From a virus: DNA of 39,275 nt. The position numbers and the translations under genes were made by a program. Shown piece after piece: positions 32,321 to 37,740 of this stretch; position 1 is the stretch's first letter, and the number at the start of each line of letters is the position of its first letter. A model generated the notes under the pieces. The model had not been told where the DNA came from, did no database searches, and was given only the letters and a program-made list of their open reading frames with translations. The stretch lies in IMG/VR virus record IMGVR_UViG_3300025010_000136, positions 1 through 39,275 of that record. One strand, given 5' to 3'.

Positions 32321-32737
32321 ATGAAAAACATCAACAGAAGCCAAGTGATGAAAAGAGCGCACGAAATAGCAAAAACTTTAGTTGGCGACTGGTACGCAAG
32401 ATTAGCTTTAGCCCTCCGCCAGGCTTGGAGGGAGGCGAAGAATATCGTGACTAAGGTAATCGAAACAATCACTGATGCCGAGAATTTCTTAAACAAACTT
32501 AGCGAGTTGCAAATCGAAGACTTTAGGTTTTTAAACGAAACAGGTTTTACAACAGAATACTACACCAGAAGCGATAAGCCAGGAGTTTTCAAAAAGAAGA
32601 ACTGGGGCGCGGGTGATGATGACTGGAAAACATTTAAAAATGTAACCGCTGACATGATACTAGAAGACAAAGAATTAATAAACAAAGAACTCGAAGAAGG
32701 TAAAAGATACTGGACTAACAGGGGTATTCTGACATAA
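32321..32737 (+). CDS. Conserved phage/plasmid protein of unknown function
   Basis: 138 aa, ATG after GGGAGGG. N-terminal RSQVMKRAHEIAKTLVGDWY then ARLALALRQAWREAK is a motif seen at the start of many small phage and plasmid proteins linked to DNA metabolism; residues 55-138 are charged and contain DFRFLNETGFTTEYYTR. It has its own repressed promoter. Often part of early or transfer regions of Bacillota elements. Function unknown. Confidence 0.55.
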   Translation: MKNINRSQVMKRAHEIAKTLVGDWYARLALALRQAWREAKNIVTKVIETITDAENFLNKLSELQIEDFRFLNETGFTTEYYTRSDKPGVFKKKNWGAGDDDWKTFKNVTADMILEDKELINKELEEGKRYWTNRGILT

Positions 32738-32797
32738 ATATAAATCGGTTTGGGGTTATCCGTAAAAACCCCAGTAAAAAAATGAGGTGATATTAAA

Positions 32798-33085
32798 ATG
32801 TTAAAATTCAAAAACATCAACTCCGGCCTAATCTTAACCGAGAAAGAATACAACGAAATGTTGCAACGAGAAGCAGAAAATGCTTGGAATGAAAAATCAG
32901 ACTGGGACGGAAATGAATATATCCCAACTGGTACAGTCTATGAGGCGAAGGAAGAGTTCATAAAGTGGCACACAGAAGGCCCTGACCATGATTTTGTTGT
33001 ACTAGAGGAATGCCAAACTTGCGGTGAATTTATCCCTGTAGGTAAAGATTGCAATTGCTACGGAGACGATTCCCTGGGAAAGTAG
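32798..33085 (+). CDS. Small protein with C-terminal zinc-binding Cys cluster
   Basis: 95 aa, ATG after GAGGTG. Acidic and helical, with CQTCGEFIPVGKDCNCYGDD at the C-terminus (four to five Cys, likely a zinc knuckle). Its end overlaps the following HTH gene. Function unknown; early-gene type. Confidence 0.55.
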   Translation: MLKFKNINSGLILTEKEYNEMLQREAENAWNEKSDWDGNEYIPTGTVYEAKEEFIKWHTEGPDHDFVVLEECQTCGEFIPVGKDCNCYGDDSLGK

Positions 33086-33255
33086 TTACCGCCTCGGAGG
33101 CTTGCGGCCTCTGGGGGTTGGATGTAAGTACAGTCAAAAGGGCCTGCCAGCAAGGAGGTAGATTTTTGCCGCACGAAGCCAGGAAATCAGGTGGCACTTG
33201 GTTAGTGACACTGGCCGGGATGCGGCGGGTGTATGGTTCGAGGGCTGAGAAATGA
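33049..33255 (+). CDS. Helix-turn-helix DNA-binding protein (excisionase/MerR-like)
   Basis: At most 68 aa; TTG at 33049 or 33055 are possible starts, neither with a good ribosome-binding site, so it may be coupled to the overlapping gene. VTASEACGLWGLDVSTVKRA is a helix-turn-helix, followed by EARKSGGTWLVTLAGMRRVY. This is the layout of small HTH_17-type/excisionase proteins. It overlaps the next gene by ATGA. Could direct excision or regulate nearby genes. Confidence 0.6.
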   Translation: MQLLRRRFPGKVVTASEACGLWGLDVSTVKRACQQGGRFLPHEARKSGGTWLVTLAGMRRVYGSRAEK

Positions 33256-34049
33256 AATCAGTAGCATCTACAGAACAGGCCATGCTTAACTACGCCAAAG
33301 AGTTGGGCTACTGGCCTTCCCGGAGTCAGTGGGACAAGTACGCCAGGGAAAACGGCCATATGTCTTTTGTGGGTGTATACTATCATACCCGCAAGGGCTG
33401 GGAAGCCTACAGAGAGCAGTTCGGTTTTCCTCCCCGCGAAAAAGTATTCACAAAGGATGATTGTATTTCAGCACTCCATCAAGCAGCGCAGGAGTTAGGC
33501 CAGTTTTTCACCAGAAGAGAATATGACGAATGGCAAAAAAAGAGACCGGATCTGCCTTCCATTGGGCAATTTGCTGGTCGTTGCGGAACCTGGAACAAGG
33601 CAAAGGAGGAAGCTGAACTCTTCACAAATGCTGCGTGGGGAAAGGAATTCGATGACAATGAAATCATCCAAGCACTGAAAGATTGTTCTGCTGCACTGGG
33701 GCCGCTTTTCAGCGAAGCGGAATACATGGCTTGGAACGATGGAACCAGGCCGCACATAGAAACTATCAGGAAGCGTATGGGGAGTCTTCCGGAAGCCAAG
33801 AAGGCAATGGAGTTGGAAACATACCATCAAGGCAAACAGACAAAGTATACCGATGGGCGCTGGCAGGAACCTTTTCTACACTTCATATCCGATTCACTGA
33901 AGTCTGATAGGTATTTTGAATGGGCTAAAGAGAATGGAGGTCCTTCAAATAAAGCTTTGTTTGACAATGCCGGAGGCTATGAAAAGGCTTTGCTTGAGAT
34001 ACTGCCGTTGTACATAGAAAAGGTGACGGCGGGGAGGAAAAAACGCTGA
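33252..34049 (+). CDS. HNH_repeat (homing-endonuclease-associated repeat) protein without nuclease domain
   Basis: 265 aa. Three or four repeats of about 50-60 residues with the pattern (A/L)..AA.ELG......EYDEW.......P....I..R.GTWN.AK, for example REYDEWQKKRPDLPSIGQFA then GRCGTWNKAKEEA, and SEAEYMAWNDGTRPHIETI then KRMGSLPEAKKA. Such repeats bind DNA next to HNH homing nucleases, but no HNH motif is seen here. ATG overlaps the previous stop (ATGA), so the two are coupled. It lies immediately upstream of the structured RNA. A DNA- or RNA-binding role is inferred. Confidence 0.7.
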   Translation: MKSVASTEQAMLNYAKELGYWPSRSQWDKYARENGHMSFVGVYYHTRKGWEAYREQFGFPPREKVFTKDDCISALHQAAQELGQFFTRREYDEWQKKRPDLPSIGQFAGRCGTWNKAKEEAELFTNAAWGKEFDDNEIIQALKDCSAALGPLFSEAEYMAWNDGTRPHIETIRKRMGSLPEAKKAMELETYHQGKQTKYTDGRWQEPFLHFISDSLKSDRYFEWAKENGGPSNKALFDNAGGYEKALLEILPLYIEKVTAGRKKR

Positions 34050-34142
34050 CCGGGATGCATAATCTTGCTTTATTTGGGTAAACTTTCGAGCAAGCTCACC
34101 TTAAACTCCTCGTCTCCTCCTGCGCCCACCAGGGCGTTATTT

Positions 34143-34160
34143 TTATTCCACGTGGAATAA
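34143..34160. promoter_or_regulatory. Perfect 18-bp palindrome around CACGTG (parS-like)
   Basis: TTATTCCACGTGGAATAA is fully self-complementary. The core TTCCACGTGGAA resembles the ParB site parS (TGTTTCACGTGAAACA) and the Noc site, differing in the arms. It lies about 30 bases upstream of the -35 box of the noncoding RNA promoter. Candidate centromere-like or operator site. Confidence 0.55.
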
Positions 34161-34187
34161 TCCTGGCCGAATTAAATATGATTTAAG

Positions 34188-34216
34188 TTGAAATCTAAAC
34201 AGGGCTGTGCTATAAT
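34188..34216 (+). promoter_or_regulatory. Sigma-A promoter of the structured noncoding RNA
   Basis: TTGAAA (34188-34193), 17-base spacer, TATAAT (34211-34216). Expected start near 34223. No ORF of useful size follows for 700 bases on this strand. Confidence 0.85.
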
Positions 34217-34222
34217 TGGTAA

Positions 34223-34613
34223 TTATTAATCTAGGTGGAAAATCCCCCGGGAAACCGATGCAGGGCATATCCAGAGGGAGATTTATTTTCAGGCGGGAAA
34301 CTCCCGGCTTTAAAAGCCGAGCAGAGTATGCCCGAAGTGAGCGGTGAATAACCGCAATTTTAACCTCCGTTAATTCGGAGAATTTTAGTAGAACATTTAA
34401 AATTTTTAGGGCAATTATGTCCAATTAAATTTAAGTTTTTATAAGGAATAGGATATCGGAAAGCCCTTTGAGGGGATAGCCGACTAAAGATTTTATGTGT
34501 AGCGGAAAGCTCTTTGAGGAGATAGCCGCTTATTGAAGGGACTTATGTCCAATTTAAAGAAGAGTCTTGTATAAGACTTATTAAAAAATCAAAGGATAAC
34601 TCTGTCCTTTTTT
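34223..34613 (+). ncRNA. Large structured noncoding RNA (about 390 nt), family not recognised
   Basis: Bounded by a near-consensus promoter and a terminator (AAAGGA 34591-34596 with TCCTTT 34605-34610, then T tract). Many stems are visible: GGGCATA (34263-34269) with TATGCCC (34327-34333) enclosing CGGGA/TCCCG (34294-34306) and GCTT/AAGC; GCGGT/ACCGC (34341-34355); CTCCG/CGGAG (34365-34380); two related hairpins (34456-34483, 34501-34530) with a shared internal loop and compensatory base changes; GGAC/GTCC (34539-34550); AGTCTT/AAGACT (34563-34578). TTATGTCCAATT occurs twice (34415, 34543). No coding frame. It resembles the ornate large RNAs of phages and elements (such as GOLLD or ROOL) in style, but I cannot match it to one. 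Confidence 0.75.
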
Positions 34614-34647
34614 CAAAACGATAGCGCCGCCAGGCGCATTTAAAGAC

Positions 34648-34675
34648 AACCAGCAAACCTACTGCTGGTTTTTGT
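34648..34675 (+). terminator. Second terminator downstream of the noncoding RNA
   Basis: AACCAGCA (34648-34655) and TGCTGGTT (34663-34670), 8-bp perfect stem with a 7-base loop, then TTTG. Preceded by a further small hairpin GCGCC/GGCGC (34624-34637). Confidence 0.75.
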
Positions 34676-34680
34676 GCTTT

Positions 34681-34863
34681 CTACAATCCACACTTATTTT
34701 TCCCACAAAAAACTAGATGAAGTTTTAGCCGGGTTGATCTGCCGGCGAGTCAAAGAAATTGGATCATTGCGCTCTATTAATTTTTGTTGGCCGGGCACTG
34801 GCTTAAGTGTCACCGGGGAACCGCTGACCCGTTAATTCAGCTTTATATATATGTTCTAAATTA
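34681..34863. other. Intergenic stretch without recognised gene
   Basis: No ORF or clear RNA signal was seen between the second terminator and the palindromes upstream of the recombinase. It may belong to an attachment-site region. Confidence 0.4.
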
Positions 34864-34927
34864 AAGTGCGACAAATTGTCGTACTTAACGTAACGACTTT
34901 TATAGTCGTATCTGTTTAAACACAGAT
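34864..34927. repeat. Three successive palindromes upstream of the second recombinase
   Basis: AAGTGCGACAA/TTGTCGTACTT (34864-34886, one G-T), ACGACT/AGTCGT (34893-34909) and ATCTGT/ACAGAT (34910-34927). The first two share CGAC arms. The third contains TGTTTAAACA, which recurs in an 18-bp palindrome at 36493-36510. Candidate recombinase core/att sites or operators. Confidence 0.6.
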
Positions 34928-34992
34928 CTTTGACAGCAAAAAATTAGTGAGGTAAACGCAAGAGATATTTTTTACCGTCTCTTTGTTTCACT

Positions 34993-35919
34993 TTGCTCAT
35001 TTTGGGAGGTGTTAGTCTGTCTCATACGTCATTACGAAGTCAGATCCGGCAATCACTCCGCAACTTACTCAAACTCAATGAAAAGAGATTTGATTATAAA
35101 AAATCCGGCCAGGCACAGTATTGGATTTTTTACTATCAGACCTTTGAGAAATACAGCCGGGATTGCTGGTCAGTCATAAGACAGATCCGCGACCGGCACG
35201 GCATTAATATGCTAATAAAAATAAAACCGCATATGGTCAGGAAGGAATTTGAGCGACGGATTGCTGCTGGTCAATCGGCTTGGACACTTAAGGCCTACAG
35301 AGCTGCATTAATTAAATTGCAGTACGGTATAAATCACAGGTATGGCTACAACGTCAAACTGGTGCCCAAGGATATGATGTTACCTGCTAGGCGGGTGAAA
35401 CTTCGCCACGATAGGTTTGCCTACACGCCGGAGCAGACGCAGACGATTATTGCAAATAGCTATACATTAAAATTGCCAGCTGCCGCTGTGCTTGATCTGA
35501 TTGCTTGCACCGGCTTGCGATTACATGAAGCGTTGAAGCTCAGAGCTCTTGACATTCAAAGTGATATTTTGGTCGTGCATAAGGGCAAGGGCGGGAAACG
35601 CAGGGAAATAGCTATGACAAATGAAGCAAAGTCTCTGGCAGATAAACTATTGACCAGTAAGGCAGATATGGACTTAATTTTCCCTGGCCTCAGTGAAAGC
35701 CAGGTCCGGCAATGCCTGCAAAGAGCTTGTAGACAAGCTGGGATCTCAGTACACAAAGTCCACAATTTGCGCCATCAATATGCCGTCCGACAATACGGGT
35801 TGAAGCGCGATGCGGGAGTTACTGCCCGTTTTGAAGTGTCTCAGGACTTGGGCCACAACCGGCGATCGGTCACTTATGCCTATATTCCACCGCGCATCCG
35901 CCCGGGGTGGCGTGATTAA
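34993..35919 (+). CDS. Tyrosine recombinase/integrase (second)
   Basis: Up to 308 aa from TTG 34993. GGGAGG at 35004-35009 instead points to CTG 35017 (7-base spacing), so the start is uncertain. N-terminal SAM-like domain (about 40-140) and catalytic domain with Arg176 (CTGLRLHEALKL), Lys in GKGGKRREIAM, His257/Arg260 (HNLRHQYAV), His288 (LGHNRRSVTYAY) and Tyr297 nine residues later. Its catalytic motifs differ from those of the 19497 recombinase, so they are not recent duplicates. Integrase or resolvase of the region C element; palindromes upstream are possible substrates. Confidence 0.88.
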   Translation: MLILGGVSLSHTSLRSQIRQSLRNLLKLNEKRFDYKKSGQAQYWIFYYQTFEKYSRDCWSVIRQIRDRHGINMLIKIKPHMVRKEFERRIAAGQSAWTLKAYRAALIKLQYGINHRYGYNVKLVPKDMMLPARRVKLRHDRFAYTPEQTQTIIANSYTLKLPAAAVLDLIACTGLRLHEALKLRALDIQSDILVVHKGKGGKRREIAMTNEAKSLADKLLTSKADMDLIFPGLSESQVRQCLQRACRQAGISVHKVHNLRHQYAVRQYGLKRDAGVTARFEVSQDLGHNRRSVTYAYIPPRIRPGWRD

Positions 35920-35946
35920 TATAATAAATTTGGGGAGGTACATCTT

Positions 35947-36195
35947 ATGGATAAAACCATATTGGCAATAAATACAGCCAGGAACGATGGTATAGAGGTA
36001 TATATACATTGCTTTCAGGGTGCTTTTACAGCTATGTATTTGCTTGTTAACGAACAACCATGTATTATGCTCAAGCGACATCCAGGTAGTTATCAAGAAG
36101 TAGTTCAAGCTATTTCGCATTTCCTTAAAATACACTGGGAAATGATTGTTGTTGATCCCATTATTATTAAAGGTATTCCTGTATGGCTTTACTAA
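35947..36195 (+). CDS. Small protein of unknown function (82 aa)
   Basis: ATG 6 bases after GGGGAGGT, 28 bases downstream of the recombinase. MDKTILAINTARNDGIEVYI, YLLVNEQPCIMLKRHPGSY and QAISHFLKIHWEMIVVDPII suggest an alpha/beta fold. No family recognised. Confidence 0.5.
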   Translation: MDKTILAINTARNDGIEVYIHCFQGAFTAMYLLVNEQPCIMLKRHPGSYQEVVQAISHFLKIHWEMIVVDPIIIKGIPVWLY

Positions 36196-36248
36196 GCAAA
36201 TTAGGAGGAATATATTAACAAATGTCGAAGTGTTAAACGGGTGATGCT

Positions 36249-36464
36249 ATGGGAATAGAAAACAAACTCAAAGAAATCAGGGAAGAACTTCGACTCTCTC
36301 AGGAAGAAGTGGCAAGAATATTTAGAGAGAAGTATTGCCAAACAAAAGTTACACGGCAACTGGTTAGCACCTGGGAGCGTGGGGCAGCTCCAAAATTAGA
36401 ATATGCCCTAATTTTATCCGACCTGTACAACAAAACAGTGAATGAACTTTTTAGACTGGTATAA
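36249..36464 (+). CDS. XRE-family helix-turn-helix regulator
   Basis: 71 aa. NKLKEIREELRLSQEEVARI then VTRQLVSTWERGAAPKLEYA is a standard HTH_3 domain; nothing else is present. Candidate repressor of this element: the CCCG-type operators at 32247-32290 and the TGTTTAAACA palindromes at 34910 and 36493 are potential sites, but which it binds cannot be told from sequence. Confidence 0.8.
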   Translation: MGIENKLKEIREELRLSQEEVARIFREKYCQTKVTRQLVSTWERGAAPKLEYALILSDLYNKTVNELFRLV

Positions 36465-36482
36465 ATAGCCAGTCTTTTTTTG
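36453..36482 (+). terminator. Terminator of the XRE gene
   Basis: AGACTGG (36453-36459) and CCAGTCT (36469-36475) with a 9-base loop holding the stop codon, followed by a run of seven T. Confidence 0.85.
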
Positions 36483-36492
36483 TGTGCTTTTA

Positions 36493-36510
36493 CGAATGTT
36501 TAAACATTCG
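36493..36510. promoter_or_regulatory. Perfect 18-bp palindrome with TGTTTAAACA core
   Basis: CGAATGTTTAAACATTCG is fully self-complementary and lies between the XRE gene and the RHH-like gene. It shares TGTTTAAACA with the palindrome upstream of the second recombinase (34910-34927), suggesting one regulator for both. Confidence 0.65.
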
Positions 36511-36554
36511 CATGAATAAACATGATTTAACAAAGTTGAACAGGAGGTTAAACA

Positions 36555-36851
36555 ATGAAAAAGCCGCCATTTGTAGCTGCCAGGCTACGTCAACGCAGGG
36601 ATGCCGACATCATTGAGGCTTTGGAGGGAATAGAACCGGGTGACGTTTCCTGCTTGGTTAGAGAAGGTCTTCGGAGAGTGTTAAACATTGATAAACAGCC
36701 AGAACCAAAGCTACAGCATGAGGTTTTGAGTGTTAAGCGACAGGATTCAGTGCCTATGCCGGAAACAGATCAACCTCAAAAAATTGTTAAACAGTCGGTG
36801 GAAAATAAAAAACCGCCGCAAAAGCCGGCGGTCTGGAACTTTCCTAAGTAG
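36555..36851 (+). CDS. Small DNA-binding protein, probable RHH (plasmid/ICE-type)
   Basis: 98 aa, ATG after AGGAGGT. KPPFVAARLRQRRDADIIEA then GIEPGDVSCLVREGLRRVLN matches the RHH-like N-terminal segment of small proteins from conjugative or plasmid elements; the C-terminal 45 residues are basic, Pro-rich and disordered. Likely accessory to partition or transfer. A CCGCCG/CGGCGG stem near its end may be an attenuator. Confidence 0.6.
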   Translation: MKKPPFVAARLRQRRDADIIEALEGIEPGDVSCLVREGLRRVLNIDKQPEPKLQHEVLSVKRQDSVPMPETDQPQKIVKQSVENKKPPQKPAVWNFPK

Positions 36852-36920
36852 GCAATAGCTTTCCCAAATGCTATCGCCTTCACGATTAGCATATGCTGGC
36901 GGACGGTAGTTTATGCCTGT
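36852..36920. other. Short intergenic region with a stem-loop
   Basis: GGCAATAGC and GCTATCGCC form an imperfect stem just after the RHH-like gene, a possible terminator. Nothing else seen. Confidence 0.45.
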
Positions 36921-37004
36921 CTAGCGGGTACCTAAATAAAAAAGTGCTTTGCCAATTTGAACCAGTGTAGTTCCGATAACTGCCTGCCACATAAATAAAG
37001 GCAT
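36921..37004 (-). CDS. Putative 27-residue hydrophobic peptide
   Basis: Minus-strand ORF reading MPLFMWQAVIGTTLVQIGKA then LFYLGTR, with GGAGGTG 8 bases before the ATG. The strong ribosome-binding site is unlikely for a random ORF. It has a single hydrophobic helix with basic end, like small membrane peptides or type I toxins. It lies opposite to the membrane-protein genes that follow. No promoter was identified. Confidence 0.4.
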   Translation of the reverse strand: MPLFMWQAVIGTTLVQIGKALFYLGTR

Positions 37005-37072
37005 TAGTAACACCTCCGACAGTATCGTTAACAAATAACACGCATTTTATACACATAAGAAGGTGGTTTTGT

Positions 37073-37183
37073 ATGAAATTTTTATCTGCCATAGGATTGC
37101 TGTTCGTTGCTATTGGTATTTATGTTTTATTTCTAGCAGCAAAAGGAGCATGGGAAAACATTAACAGGGAGGGGAAAGAGTGA
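37073..37183 (+). CDS. Small membrane protein (36 aa)
   Basis: MKFLSAIGLLFVAIGIYVLF then LAAKGAWENINREGKE: one transmembrane helix and a charged tail. Start after AGAAGGTGG. It overlaps the next gene by GTGA, so it is probably the first gene of the membrane-protein/ATPase operon. Confidence 0.65.
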   Translation: MKFLSAIGLLFVAIGIYVLFLAAKGAWENINREGKE

Positions 37184-37494
37184 AGGTTATAATGCTGTAT
37201 GTTGGGAATAAAAAAGAACTGGTTATTAAGACAGCCCAAAAAGGACATAAATATTTAGCCACTGGCAAGGTACTGGCGGTAACACCAGCAGCCAATGACG
37301 CTGGTTTTATAAAAGTTATGAGTGCTATCCTTGGTTTGGCAGATTATCTTTGCTGGGGAGTTATAGTATTCGCCGGTGCATCCTGGATGTTGGGCAACCG
37401 CACTAAAGCAATTGAACACATTATTGGCGGTAGCAGCGGATATCTCATAATTCGCCATGCTAAAGACATTAGAGATTTTTTAAAGGAGTTATAG
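37180..37494 (+). CDS. Small membrane protein, transfer-region type
   Basis: 104 aa, GTG start overlapping the previous stop. N-terminal soluble part (KVIMLYVGNKKELVIKTAQK) and hydrophobic segments near residues 48-70 (SAILGLADYLCWGVIVFAGA) and 80-90. Unknown family. Its operon includes a VirD4/TraG-like ATPase, so it is a candidate channel or coupling component. Confidence 0.6.
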   Translation: MKVIMLYVGNKKELVIKTAQKGHKYLATGKVLAVTPAANDAGFIKVMSAILGLADYLCWGVIVFAGASWMLGNRTKAIEHIIGGSSGYLIIRHAKDIRDFLKEL

Positions 37495-37497
37495 GCT

Positions 37498-37725
37498 ATG
37501 GATTACACAAACCCAATTAGTGAATGGGTGGCCGGCAAGATGGGGGAATGGGTAGCAGCAAAAGTAGATGCTACTTTATATGCATTAAATAATGGGGCTC
37601 CGGATGTAATAACTTATGGAGTTGTGTTTTGTGCCCTGGCCATGATGGTTACTGGGAGCCCTTATAAATGGTTTGGCCGGTCAATGATGCTTCTATGGGT
37701 TGGCATCGTTTGGATAGTTTTATAG
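37498..37725 (+). CDS. Small membrane protein (75 aa)
   Basis: ATG after AAAGGAG, 3 bases after the previous stop. N-terminal amphipathic part (ISEWVAGKMGEWVAAKVDAT) and two transmembrane helices (VITYGVVFCALAMMVTGS; SMMLLWVGIVWIVL). Probable partner of the ATPase gene that follows. No family named. Confidence 0.6.
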   Translation: MDYTNPISEWVAGKMGEWVAAKVDATLYALNNGAPDVITYGVVFCALAMMVTGSPYKWFGRSMMLLWVGIVWIVL

Positions 37726-37740
37726 GCGGCGGGTGACGTT

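Noticed and set aside
34143-34424. Minus-strand ORF of 93 aa over the noncoding RNA
   Set aside because: It runs against the promoter and terminator found there, has no ribosome-binding site and is explained by the structured RNA.
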